A stretch of 24,298 nt of DNA from an uncultured Eubacteriales bacterium (GCA_934500855.1 CAKSUH010000002.1:1-24298), one strand, 5' to 3'; shown: positions 1 to 7,608, counted from the stretch's first letter. A program made the numbers and translations. Notes: generated by a model not told the origin, from the letters alone.

Positions 1-123
1 AAGAAGCTGATCCTGCGGGAGGCATGGACGGGGGAGACTTATATTCCGCGCAACGGGGTGCTGGAAGCCAAACTGCACGCGCATGAATGCAGGCTGTATG
101 TCGGAAAGCCTGCCGACGTATGA
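1..123 (+). CDS. 3' end of a probable glycan-active enzyme (partial)
   Basis: An open frame runs from the first base to a TGA at 121-123, giving 40 residues with no start in the window. The tail reads WTGETYIP, then a short stretch, then HAHECRLYVG. A pattern of 'W-T-G-E followed by a last beta strand with H-x-C-R-L-Y' is typical of the C-terminal beta-sandwich that closes many glycoside hydrolases (GH27, GH36 and related families); that is family knowledge, not proof here. The next gene starts inside its stop codon (ATGA), so the two are probably translationally coupled. The family cannot be named from so short a fragment. Confidence 0.5.
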   Translation, partial: KKLILREAWTGETYIPRNGVLEAKLHAHECRLYVGKPADV

Positions 124-320
124 TCTGCCCCGCGTGCGGCAGGGTGACCGACAGCTTTGACATCGGTTTTTACCGCAAGATGGTCAATCGCGGCGCAACC
201 GAGTGCCTTTGCCGCGCCTGCCTTGCCAAGGAGATCGGGTTGACTGCGGAGGATGTCGAGCGCCTGATCGGGCGGTTTCGCCGGCAGGGGTGTGCGCTGT
301 TTCCGCCCGAAAAATTCTGA
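120..320 (+). CDS. Small zinc-ribbon-like protein, 66 aa
   Basis: The ATG at 120 overlaps the preceding stop (ATGA), which favours it over the ATG at 87 inside the upstream gene. The protein starts with C3-P-A-C6 and has a second pair C31-R-A-C34, so it carries two CxxC knuckles about 25 residues apart, which would fit one zinc ion. C29 is an extra cysteine. Between and after the pairs are a polar helix-like stretch and a basic C-terminus (GRFRRQG). There is no signal peptide or membrane segment, so it is cytoplasmic. Small proteins of this layout are common in Clostridia as uncharacterised zinc-binding proteins. Position in an apparent operon between a glycan enzyme and a glycosidase lipoprotein may mean an accessory or regulatory role, but no function can be assigned. 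Confidence 0.75.
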   Translation: MICPACGRVTDSFDIGFYRKMVNRGATECLCRACLAKEIGLTAEDVERLIGRFRRQGCALFPPEKF

Positions 321-334
321 TGGGAGAGAGAACC

Positions 335-3061
335 ATGAAAAAACGCTTGCTTGCCATTCTGTTGGTGTTTGCGACTGTAGCAACCGCCCTTTGTGCCTGC
401 AAACATCCCGCCTCTATGGGAGACGGGAGTACCGCCGCGACAACGGCGGCGGGATCTTACCGGGACCCCGACGCAACCGATCCCGAAACGGGGCTTCCGT
501 TGTCCCTGCTTCGCGGCGTCAACTTCTTTCCGTCCTCCGCGAAGGATCGCAAACTGGAACTGACCAATCTGATCCTTCTGACCAAGGCATTGGGCGCGGG
601 GAGCGTGCGTCTCCCGTTCGGTCTGCCGTCTCTGTTGACTGCGGAGGGGGAACTGAAGCAGAAGCAGGTCGAGCAGATGCGGCTTTGGCTGGAGGAGCTG
701 CGGGGTGCGGGCGTTTCCCATGCGGTCGGGTTCGGGCGCGGGTGGCTTTTCCCGTCCGACAGCGCGGGGACGGACAGCGGCACGGCACCGGTTTATGACG
801 ATGCGGAGAACTCGGAGTACCGCCGTTGGCTGGCACTTTACGAGGAGAGTTGGTATGCCGTTGCAACCGCCTTCCCCGAGATTGGCTATTGGGAGATCGG
901 AAACGGCATTTTCGAGGATGAAAACCTGCATCCCGCTTCCTATCGCAAGGACGGAAAGACCTTTTCGGTCGAGGATAAGATCGAGATTCTTGCAGGGCTT
1001 TGCGCCGCCGCCTCGGCGGGCATTCACCGCGCGAACGCGAACGCAACGGTGCTGGTGTCGGGCTTTGCGGTGCATGGCGGGAATTTCACCGCCGCAGTCC
1101 AGCGGCTCTCCAAGCTTTGCCAATACATCACAGGCGGCTTCGGAACGGGAAGCACAAAGCTCTCCGATTACTTCGGCGCGGTTGCGTGGCAGTATTACCC
1201 GGACGCGACATGGTCGGAAGCGGGCATGAAGCGCGGCGTGGAACAGCTTTCCGCTCTGCTCGGTCACGGAGAGGACGGGGCGATCCCTCTGCTTCTGACC
1301 GAATGCGGAATGTCCGACGGCGGCGAGGCTTCGGTTGACGCATGGCAGGCGGACACATTGGAAGCGCTTTCCCGCGCAGTTGCCGACGGGGAGTCGGGGA
1401 TCGGCGGGCTGTTCTTCTACCGCCTGACCGATGACGCGAACGAATCGACCGCCGAGAAACAGCATTTCGGGCTGTTCCGCGTGCTCGGAAAGCGGGCGTT
1501 TGAAGCCAAGGAAAAGGCGTGGGCGGTCTGTCGGGCATATGGCGGGAATGCGGAACTGCTGGATCAGTTCCGCGATCTGACCGATCCGCCCGAGGACGAG
1601 CCGACCGACGCCCGGGAGAAGATCGTCAGCTATCTCTGCACCTGGGGCAGACAGGCTTATGTTGCTTCAAAACTGGGCATTTCGGGCAGCGGAAACTCGC
1701 AGATGCGCGACGCGCTGACCGCAGACACGCTGTTCGGCAGTAAGAACTACTACCACACCGTGCCGCAGGAATACCGCTCCAAGCTGATCTTCCTGTTGGA
1801 TGACGGTTGGGATGTGCCGAAGGGGACATCGCAGGACGGCGCGCGGGCGGAATTCGGTTCGATGGAGCCTGACCCCGTCAAATTCGGCAGTCTCGGTTCG
1901 ACTCCCGCGGAGCGGCTGACCGCCATGGTGGAAAAGACCAAGGCGCTCGGCTATGCGGGGCTTGGACTGTGGGTCTCGCCGCAGATTCCCTATGAGACAT
2001 GGACTCCGACCGAACAGGCGCGGGAATACTGGGTAACGCGCGCCAAGCAGAGTGCGGAGGCAGGCGTTTCCTACTGGAAGGTTGACTGGGGCAAGCACCA
2101 GTCGGATACGGCGTACAGACAAATGATTACCGACTGCGCGAAGCAGTACGCCCCCGACCTGATTGTGGAGCACGCCTATACGCAGACCCCGTTTACCGAC
2201 AGCAACACGGAGGAGAATTTCAAAGCAAACCGCCGCGCGGCGCTGAAGGAATATGTTCTGATGAGCGGAACGGTTCGCATTTACGATCTGTCGGCGCCGT
2301 TTGAAACCGTTTGCGCGCTTGACCGCATCGACGAAATGTTCTCGCTCTATGAGGAAACCGGCTCTGGCGCTGATGTTTATATCAACGCGGAGTCGCAGGC
2401 ATACATTGCGGCGGTGCTGGGGTGCAGTCTCGGAATCATGACCTACAACACCGAAATGCGCGCGGCGCTGAACTGGATGCTGACCTATGCGCCCGCATTC
2501 AGCGCCAAGGACGCGACCTATCTTTCAAGCGACACCACGCTGACCGACAGCTTCTATTTTGACCGTGATGTTGCCGACTGGTTTCAGAGCGGAAACCGCA
2601 CCATGACCGAAACCGCGCCCGCCGTGATGGCAAGAGGCTGCGAACTGCCCGAGGTGGTCACGCGGAAGGGAATGTTCACCCCGTTTGTTGCCGCATCGGT
2701 CAACCCGATTACGGGCGCTGCGTCGATCGGTTGCTTCCGCAGGACGGTTGATCCGAACCAAACGGTTGCGGGAATCGCGGATGTGACCTTCCGCATCGGA
2801 AAGGATGCGGCACCCATTGGGGTGTTCGGGATGTTCGGCAGTCTGACACTTGTGATGGAGGAGGACTACTCGGACGGCGTGAAGGTTCTGGCGCAGGATC
2901 TGCTCGGTACTGACGCGGAGGATATCTCCGCTTATGTGACGGTGGACGGCAATCGGATCACGATTGACGGAACGGTGCTCCGCCGCGTCGGAAAGAGCGC
3001 AAGAACCGACGGGGACAGCTCCGACCCCTCGTTGATTCTCCGCATTTCGCATAACAGCTGA
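335..3061 (+). CDS. Lipoprotein with fused GH-A-like and GH27/36-like glycosidase domains, 908 aa
   Basis: The ATG at 335 is preferred over one at 320 because GGGAGAG lies 6-7 bases upstream and translation then begins MKKRLL followed by a hydrophobic run and lipobox LCAC (C22), so the protein should be membrane-anchored outside the cell. Residues about 60-430 form a clan GH-A-like barrel related to the lipoprotein at 5751-7061: WEIGN at 186-190 and LTECG with E323 as the expected nucleophile. The residue after N190 is Gly191, where the acid/base Glu is expected. Residues about 470-900 resemble GH27/GH36 enzymes: DDGW, then YWKVDWG with D584 as likely nucleophile, and RIYD with D651 as possible acid, followed by a beta-sandwich-like tail. 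Likely role: alpha-galactosidase-type attack on a glycan at the surface, with the first domain perhaps only binding. The stop is followed at once by a long hairpin. Confidence 0.8.
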   Translation: MKKRLLAILLVFATVATALCACKHPASMGDGSTAATTAAGSYRDPDATDPETGLPLSLLRGVNFFPSSAKDRKLELTNLILLTKALGAGSVRLPFGLPSLLTAEGELKQKQVEQMRLWLEELRGAGVSHAVGFGRGWLFPSDSAGTDSGTAPVYDDAENSEYRRWLALYEESWYAVATAFPEIGYWEIGNGIFEDENLHPASYRKDGKTFSVEDKIEILAGLCAAASAGIHRANANATVLVSGFAVHGGNFTAAVQRLSKLCQYITGGFGTGSTKLSDYFGAVAWQYYPDATWSEAGMKRGVEQLSALLGHGEDGAIPLLLTECGMSDGGEASVDAWQADTLEALSRAVADGESGIGGLFFYRLTDDANESTAEKQHFGLFRVLGKRAFEAKEKAWAVCRAYGGNAELLDQFRDLTDPPEDEPTDAREKIVSYLCTWGRQAYVASKLGISGSGNSQMRDALTADTLFGSKNYYHTVPQEYRSKLIFLLDDGWDVPKGTSQDGARAEFGSMEPDPVKFGSLGSTPAERLTAMVEKTKALGYAGLGLWVSPQIPYETWTPTEQAREYWVTRAKQSAEAGVSYWKVDWGKHQSDTAYRQMITDCAKQYAPDLIVEHAYTQTPFTDSNTEENFKANRRAALKEYVLMSGTVRIYDLSAPFETVCALDRIDEMFSLYEETGSGADVYINAESQAYIAAVLGCSLGIMTYNTEMRAALNWMLTYAPAFSAKDATYLSSDTTLTDSFYFDRDVADWFQSGNRTMTETAPAVMARGCELPEVVTRKGMFTPFVAASVNPITGAASIGCFRRTVDPNQTVAGIADVTFRIGKDAAPIGVFGMFGSLTLVMEEDYSDGVKVLAQDLLGTDAEDISAYVTVDGNRITIDGTVLRRVGKSARTDGDSSDPSLILRISHNS

Positions 3062-3066
3062 AAAAA

Positions 3067-3097
3067 CAGGCGGCAAACCGTTTCGGTTTGCCGCCTG
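3067..3097. terminator. Perfect 14-bp hairpin after the fused glycosidase gene
   Basis: Bases 3067-3080 pair perfectly with 3084-3097 around a TTT loop, six bases after the stop codon. There is no T-run on the + strand side, but six A residues precede it, so read on the - strand the hairpin is followed by six T and would end transcription arriving from the convergent operon. On the + strand it may act as a 3' end stabiliser or weak terminator. Confidence 0.6.
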
Positions 3098-3342
3098 TGG
3101 CTGTAGACAAAGCAGTGAAAGTTTTCGCCCGCCTTTTTCAAAAGGCGGCGCAGTCGAGGGCGCGAAGCCCTCGTCGCCGTCCGCAGACGGCGAAACCCTC
3201 TTATCGGCGCTTTCTTTTTGCAGCTTTGCGAAGCAAAGTGTGCTTTTCTCTTTGCGCCTACATGGTCAAAGAAAAAGCGTCGTTCAGCATTGTTCTTTTT
3301 TGGGGATAACATCTTTTGTCTACAGTCTGAGGCGGCAAACCG
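3084..3342. repeat. Hairpin-rich intergenic element bounded by 28-bp inverted repeats
   Basis: The stretch between the convergent genes (3062-3351) has no convincing gene. Bases 3084-3111 and 3315-3342 are inverted copies of each other: 13 matching bases, a 4-base mismatch, then CTGTAGACAAA. Between them sit four further hairpins: 3129-3137 with 3140-3148, 3155-3161 with 3167-3173, 3175-3181 with 3186-3192, and 3224-3229 with 3233-3238, plus a longer imperfect pairing of about 3208-3220 with 3267-3279. The block could be a dispersed palindromic repeat (REP or MITE-like) or a compound bidirectional terminator. Similar CTGTAGAC ends recur at 24161, which favours a repeated family. Confidence 0.7.
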
Positions 3343-3351
3343 TTTCGGCGG

Positions 3352-5754
3352 TCAAAAATCAAACGCGGGCGTATCGCGGTACAGGGTGGAAAGTCCTGCA
3401 AGATAATCGTCCGGGCGCAGGCTTCCCATGCGGTAACAGACATAGTGGTTCTCGCCGCGTGCGCCGCTTTCGGTCTGCCATGCAAGGCGGTAGAAGGTCT
3501 GCCGCTCCGCGTCAAACGGCAATACCCCGATTTCGGTTGCCGATTCGGGGGGAGAAGTCAGACTGCCTGTCAGCACGGCAAATCCGCCCGGCTCGGTTGT
3601 GACCGTGTAGGTCAGCTTTTCGGCGTGCGGGTAATCGTTGACGGCAACCAGCTTCAGAAAACCGTCCTGCGGCTCGTCGCACATCAGCGCAAGCGGTTGC
3701 TGGGAGCGTTTGATGAACCCGTAGGCGAGTTTCTTCACGCCGTAGCGATCCACCACCGCATCGGAGATCTGCGGCCAACCGTCCGTGAGATTCCACCAAA
3801 GAATGCCCGTGCGCCATGCGCGGCCGATACGGAAATGCTCGATAAAGTATTTCAGCGCTTCGGCTTGGGAAATCTGACTGTCTCTTGCGAATTCCGCAAG
3901 GTCACAAGGTTCTTCTCCGAACAGATTCCGCACCTGCATTGCCATCAGCGGAATCCGATAGGCATACGGCGCGTCCGCATCGGGCGAAGAGGAGCACGCG
4001 TGCGCAAGCCATCCGTCGTTTGCAAGGTCTGCGGTTGCCTCCCGCCGCCACGGGAACAGATGCGCGGGGGAGAGGAAGCGCGAAAGGCTGTGCGGGGAGG
4101 GGCAACCGTGGTAACCGATCTCGCTTGCAAACCGACAGCGCGAATCGGCATAGGTACTTCCTTTGAACCAATCGCGCGGTCCCCACAGATGATCTTCGGG
4201 AGTCGGTCGCCCTGTAGCGTATGCCGTTTCGTCAAGATAAGGGGAGGACGGCAGATAGGGACGGGTCAGATCGAGGCGGAAAAGAACCTCGGGAATGACC
4301 TCGCGGGTCAGCAGATTGCGGTTCGGGTCGCGGGTGATCCGACTGAAGTTGCAGTGCGTGTCGCACTCGTTGTCGCCCGCCCAAAGCGCGAGGGAGGGGT
4401 GATTGCGGTAGCGGCGGACGATTTGTTCCGCCTCGGTCCGGATCGCGTTTTGCATCGACTCATCCTGCGGGTAGACGCCGCATCCCATGGCAAAGTCCTG
4501 CCAGATCAGAATGCCGTTTTCATCGCAGAAGTCGAAAAGCGCTTCGTCCTCGTAAACATTTCCGCCCCAGAGCCGCACCATGTTGCAACCGAGGTCGGTG
4601 AGCATCGGGAGAACCTGCGGCAGGCGTTCGCGGTCGCGGAAATGGAAGGCGTCAAGCGGAACCCAGTTGGTTCCCATGGCAAAGATCCGCCGCCCGTTGA
4701 CCAGAAAGCAGAAGTCGCCCGCGCCCTCGGGCGTTCCGTTTTCTTCCACAACCGAGGAACGGATCAGTTCCACCGTCCGGACGCCGAGGCGGAAGCTGAC
4801 GCGATCCGAAATCCGTTCTCCGCGCCGCAAGACGGCGGTAACGGTGTAAAGCGACGGTTCGCCGTAAGGATGCGGCATCCAGAAGCAGGCGTCGGAAAGG
4901 TCGACGGTGAAGCGCCCGCAGGTGTGGGAGAGCTTTCCGCCGCAGGAGAAGGTGTGCGAACCGCAAATGCCGACGATTTCCAACCGCAGATCGGACAGGC
5001 TGTCCGCATCGGTTCGGATCGCATAGGAGAACCCGAGGCGCGCCTTTCCCGTCGCCGGGTCGGTTTGCATGGTGTAGCCGAAGAAATCGTCGATCCGTTC
5101 ACGCGGCTGAACATCCAGCGTGATGTCCCGCCACACGCCGCCCGCAGGGGTTCGCGGCATGATGTCCCAGCCGAACGAGGAAGCCGCTTTGCGCAGATGC
5201 AGGCTTTCGTAGTTGTCCCGCAGGGCAAAGCGCATATCCGCGCCGTCAAACTGCCTTGCATAGACGGTTGCCGGCTTGATGTGAATTACCAGTTCGTTCC
5301 GCCCTTCGCGCAGGAATGCCGAAACGGGAACGGGGTATTCGAGAAACATATTCTCGCAGACAAGGATGCGCGCGCCGTTGAGAAAGACTTCGGCGGCGGT
5401 GTCGATGCCGTGAAAGGTCAGAATCTGCCCGTTGGGAGCGCCCGAAAAATCAAAGTTGCGGATGTAGAACTGGTGCATCCGCTCGCAGTCGCGCAGGGCG
5501 AAGATGTTGACATCGTAATCCGGGTCGGGGAGCAGTCCCGCCGCAAAGAGCGAGTGCTCGAACGCGTTCGGAATTTCGGTTTCGATTTGCGTGTATCCGC
5601 TCGCTTCCAAAGCCGCGCGGCTGTTCAGCGCGGGGGCGGACAGAGACGGATCGTCACGGTCGCAGAAACCGTCCCGCACAAGCGTGCCGTGCGGGGCAAA
5701 GAAGAGCGTGCAGAGCCCCGAAAGGGAGCGGGAGAGACGGTCGGGGTGCTTCAT
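3352..5754 (-). CDS. GH2 beta-mannosidase, cytoplasmic, 800 aa
   Basis: Beta-mannosidases of GH2 release terminal beta-linked mannose from manno-oligosaccharides or N-glycan cores. The order of parts fits: a sugar-binding-like N-terminal domain (about 1-170), an immunoglobulin-like domain (about 190-320) and a catalytic barrel beginning at GTNWVPLDAF, a signature close to the N-W-I/V-P-x-D-x-F of beta-mannosidases. WAGDNE places the acid/base at E463 and FASEIGYH places the nucleophile at E545. The C-terminal 130 residues form the closing beta domains. There is no signal peptide, so it should act on imported oligosaccharides. CCTCC at 5761-5765 is its ribosome binding site (GGAGG on the coding strand), six bases from the start, and the start overlaps the upstream stop as ATGA, so it is coupled to the lipoprotein gene. 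Another GH2 exo-specificity remains possible. Confidence 0.85.
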   Translation of the reverse strand: MKHPDRLSRSLSGLCTLFFAPHGTLVRDGFCDRDDPSLSAPALNSRAALEASGYTQIETEIPNAFEHSLFAAGLLPDPDYDVNIFALRDCERMHQFYIRNFDFSGAPNGQILTFHGIDTAAEVFLNGARILVCENMFLEYPVPVSAFLREGRNELVIHIKPATVYARQFDGADMRFALRDNYESLHLRKAASSFGWDIMPRTPAGGVWRDITLDVQPRERIDDFFGYTMQTDPATGKARLGFSYAIRTDADSLSDLRLEIVGICGSHTFSCGGKLSHTCGRFTVDLSDACFWMPHPYGEPSLYTVTAVLRRGERISDRVSFRLGVRTVELIRSSVVEENGTPEGAGDFCFLVNGRRIFAMGTNWVPLDAFHFRDRERLPQVLPMLTDLGCNMVRLWGGNVYEDEALFDFCDENGILIWQDFAMGCGVYPQDESMQNAIRTEAEQIVRRYRNHPSLALWAGDNECDTHCNFSRITRDPNRNLLTREVIPEVLFRLDLTRPYLPSSPYLDETAYATGRPTPEDHLWGPRDWFKGSTYADSRCRFASEIGYHGCPSPHSLSRFLSPAHLFPWRREATADLANDGWLAHACSSSPDADAPYAYRIPLMAMQVRNLFGEEPCDLAEFARDSQISQAEALKYFIEHFRIGRAWRTGILWWNLTDGWPQISDAVVDRYGVKKLAYGFIKRSQQPLALMCDEPQDGFLKLVAVNDYPHAEKLTYTVTTEPGGFAVLTGSLTSPPESATEIGVLPFDAERQTFYRLAWQTESGARGENHYVCYRMGSLRPDDYLAGLSTLYRDTPAFDF

Positions 5755-7061
5755 GTGTTTCCTCCGTAGACTTCGTGTCCGCCGAGATAGCGATCCAGTT
5801 TTTCCGTGTCTCCGCCGTAGAGACGGCAGAGCGTTTTCCCTTTTTCCTTTGCGCCGATGCAGGTTTTGATGACCTTTCCGTTTTCGTCATAGAAGGCGCA
5901 CATCATGCCGTAGTAAATTTCGGTCGGGTCTGCGTTTTTCGAGGATCGGTAATCCATCAGACGGAACGGGTAGACCGAATCCACAAAGGGGAGTCGGTCA
6001 AGACTTCCGAAAATTTCCGCAAGCCAGCCCGCCTGCCGCGCGTCGGTTTCAGGGTCCCCGCCGTCGGAAAAGCCGAATTCGGTGAGAAAGACCTTTTTGT
6101 CGCCGTCTCCGTGGCGTTCCATCACCGCGTACACCGAGCGGTTTCCGTCGAACCATGCGTCAAGGCTGTATTCGCTTTTGAGGAAGTACCCATGCCATGC
6201 AACCGCCTGAAAATAACAGTTTACATCGTTGATGTCGCGCGCTTCGATTGTTTTGTAGACCTGTTCCAGAAAGGTTGCCATTGAAGAAAAGCCGTCAACG
6301 GGCGCCATGCCGGGGAAGATCACGATTGCCGCGGGATTGGCGCGGTGGATGCCGCGGCTTGCGCGGTAGCACAGATCGGCGGTCAGCTCCGCTTTCTCCT
6401 CGCGGGTGAATTTTGTTCCGTGCGATTCATAGTCGAGCGGGTGCAGATACAGGTCAAAGTTGACCTCGTTCCCGACCTCCCAGAAACCGATTTCGGGGTA
6501 GGTTGCCGCCAGCGTTTGCCATGTCGCTTCGTACAGGTCGAGGAACTCCGCATAATCGGGATCATCGGCGTCGGGGTAGGGCGCGGAGGAGTGAATGAGG
6601 TCGGGATTTCCCTCCTTCGGCATCAGGCGCTCGGGCAGAAACCAGTAATGGCTCATCCCGACGATTTTGGTCACGCCTGCCTCGCGGAGCGACGAAATCC
6701 ATGCCCGATTCCGCTCGGTTGCGGCGGCGTTCGGCGTGGTCGGGTCATCGAACAGAGCGGTTGCGTGCATCCAGAGCCGCGTGCATTTGACATTCATCGT
6801 GCCGACGGTGTCAATCAGAATGTCGGTGTTCTGCTTCGCACCGGGCAGAACCAGACAAATACCGTTCCGTTCGCGGTTGTCCCAGCTCGGCTTGATTCCG
6901 ACCTCGGCGGCGTCGGTTTTCGTTTCGCCCGGCTCGTCCGTTGCCGTATCCTGCGCGGATGAACTGCCTGCCGGAGGTGTCGCAGGCTTCCCGCACCCAA
7001 ACAGAACGGGCAACAGAACGGCTGCGGCAAGCAGGACAAAAAGGATTCCGAATCGCTTCAT
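5751..7061 (-). CDS. Lipoprotein glycoside hydrolase, clan GH-A, 436 aa
   Basis: Start chosen at the ATG at 7061: GGAGG lies nine bases upstream (7071-7075) and translation begins MKRFGIL with a hydrophobic run and lipobox LFGC (C23). A TTG six codons upstream lies beside the ribosome binding site and is unlikely. After a Ser/Thr/Asp-rich linker (about 30-55) comes a single barrel. WEVGNE gives the acid/base at E199 and VFLTEFGFSDGG gives the nucleophile at E328, the pair expected for retaining clan GH-A enzymes (GH5, GH39 and relatives). The N-terminal half of the fused lipoprotein at 335-3061 shares the same motifs (TRLW/VRLP, YPEIGFWE/FPEIGYWE, LHP, GIHRAN, LTE-G-SDGG), so the two are paralogues. 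Family and substrate are not certain; with the coupled GH2 beta-mannosidase, a beta-mannan-type backbone is a reasonable guess. Confidence 0.8.
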   Translation of the reverse strand: MKRFGILFVLLAAAVLLPVLFGCGKPATPPAGSSSAQDTATDEPGETKTDAAEVGIKPSWDNRERNGICLVLPGAKQNTDILIDTVGTMNVKCTRLWMHATALFDDPTTPNAAATERNRAWISSLREAGVTKIVGMSHYWFLPERLMPKEGNPDLIHSSAPYPDADDPDYAEFLDLYEATWQTLAATYPEIGFWEVGNEVNFDLYLHPLDYESHGTKFTREEKAELTADLCYRASRGIHRANPAAIVIFPGMAPVDGFSSMATFLEQVYKTIEARDINDVNCYFQAVAWHGYFLKSEYSLDAWFDGNRSVYAVMERHGDGDKKVFLTEFGFSDGGDPETDARQAGWLAEIFGSLDRLPFVDSVYPFRLMDYRSSKNADPTEIYYGMMCAFYDENGKVIKTCIGAKEKGKTLCRLYGGDTEKLDRYLGGHEVYGGNT

Positions 7062-7106
7062 ATAACTGTACCTCCGCAAATAAGAAAATATAGAGTTCTA
7101 TTTTAC

Positions 7107-7135
7107 AGTATACCATTTCCGCAAAGAGAAAACAA
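7107..7135 (-). promoter_or_regulatory. Sigma-A promoter of the minus-strand glycosidase operon
   Basis: Read on the - strand: TTGTTT at 7135-7130, a 17-base spacer, then TATACT at 7112-7107, with TGG directly before the -10 (an extended -10 TGn). Transcription should start near 7100, giving a leader of about 40 bases before the ATG at 7061. Confidence 0.75.
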
Positions 7136-7224
7136 GTGCGCCAAAAAGGGGAAAATATGAAAAAACACGGTTTTTGCGCCCGTGCGGAGGCACTTTTGCA
7201 TAAGAAGGGCATAAGAAGGTTTTC

Positions 7225-7377
7225 TTACCCTGCTTTTCTGAAGCGGAGCGGAGAAAGCCCGACCTCTTTTTTGATCTCCGGTCCGAGGTAATTTGCGGAG
7301 GTATAATAGAAACGCAACGGACTGTTACACAGTTCATAAGCCGTGGTGCCATCTAAATCGCATATGAGATAAAGCAT
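7225..7377 (-). pseudogene. Remnant of an AraC-type regulator (C-terminal HTH end)
   Basis: A - strand reading frame of 50 codons ends in TAA at 7225-7227. Its second half reads FYYTSANYLGPEIKKEVG and then LSPLRFRKAG. This matches the end of AraC/XylS DNA-binding domains, where the last helix-turn-helix has a S-x-x-Y-F/L pattern, basic residues, then G-L/M-S/T-P-x-x-Y/F-R. The first helix-turn-helix and the sensor domain are missing; an in-frame stop lies 22 codons upstream of the ATG at 7377, and the intervening codons do not resemble AraC. No clear ribosome binding site precedes it. It is best read as the decayed tail of a regulator that once sat between the divergent operons. A genuine 50-aa protein is possible but less likely. 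Confidence 0.5.
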
Positions 7378-7527
7378 TGCTTTGGATGAAAATTTTCGCC
7401 AAAGCGGTGCCTTTTTTATTGGTTAAACTGCCGTAAATTTGCCGCATTCGGTGGAATCCGATTACCGAAAAAATTGATTTTGTGAAAATATACAAAAAAA
7501 GAGGAGCAAGTTTGGCAAAAAAGATAA
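7378..7527. other. A+T-rich intergenic leader without recognisable gene
   Basis: This part of the divergent region (the whole gap is 7062-7608) is markedly A+T-rich compared with both flanks. I see no gene, tRNA or riboswitch fold in it. It lies between the AraC-type remnant and the + strand promoter and could hold upstream regulator sites, but no clear palindrome stands out. Confidence 0.5.
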
Positions 7528-7556
7528 TTGACTTTCCGTTCCGATTCTTGTATAAT
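7528..7556 (+). promoter_or_regulatory. Sigma-A promoter of the long plus-strand operon
   Basis: TTGACT at 7528-7533 and a perfect TATAAT at 7551-7556 are separated by 17 bases, nearly the full vegetative consensus. The start of transcription should lie at about 7562-7564, leaving a leader of about 45 bases before the first gene. A promoter this strong at the head of a catabolic operon suggests control by repression. Confidence 0.85.
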
Positions 7557-7570
7557 AAGAGCGTAAAACG

Positions 7571-7598
7571 AAAGCAAAAACAGCAAAAAGAAAGCAAA
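7571..7598. promoter_or_regulatory. Candidate operator: triple AGCAAA direct repeat
   Basis: AGCAAA occurs at 7573-7578, 7582-7587 and 7593-7598, about one helical turn apart, and the outer two extend to AAAGCAAA exactly 20 bases apart. The repeats lie just downstream of the expected transcription start, where a bound repressor would block RNA polymerase. DeoR-family repressors often use direct repeats with about 10-base periodicity, and one is encoded in the operon (11163-11966). The link is inference. Confidence 0.35.
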
Positions 7599-7608
7599 CG
7601 GTACTGTT

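Noticed and set aside
170..1465. A 431-codon open frame on the - strand
   Set aside because: Antisense to the fused lipoprotein gene and full of Arg/Cys/His with no domain; a shadow of G+C-rich coding sequence.
3129..3192. Closely spaced short palindromes resembling a repeat array
   Set aside because: The units differ in sequence and have no regular spacers, so this is not a CRISPR array.
3445..5769. A 774-codon open frame on the + strand
   Set aside because: It lies antisense over the GH2 gene, whose motifs, ribosome binding site and coupling are clear. The + strand frame is low in recognisable motifs and rich in Arg/Gly/Val, as expected of a G+C-rich shadow.
7062..7079. Upstream TTG start for the GH-A lipoprotein
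   Set aside because: It overlaps the ribosome binding site and would put extra residues before a well-formed lipoprotein signal; the ATG at 7061 is better placed.
7562..7576. Possible catabolite-repression (cre) site over the transcription start
   Set aside because: Only the right half fits the cre consensus; the first three positions do not match and the site lacks palindromic symmetry.
7378..7608. Riboswitch or attenuator ahead of the long operon
   Set aside because: The leader between promoter and first gene is only about 45 bases and shows no stem-loop with a T-run.
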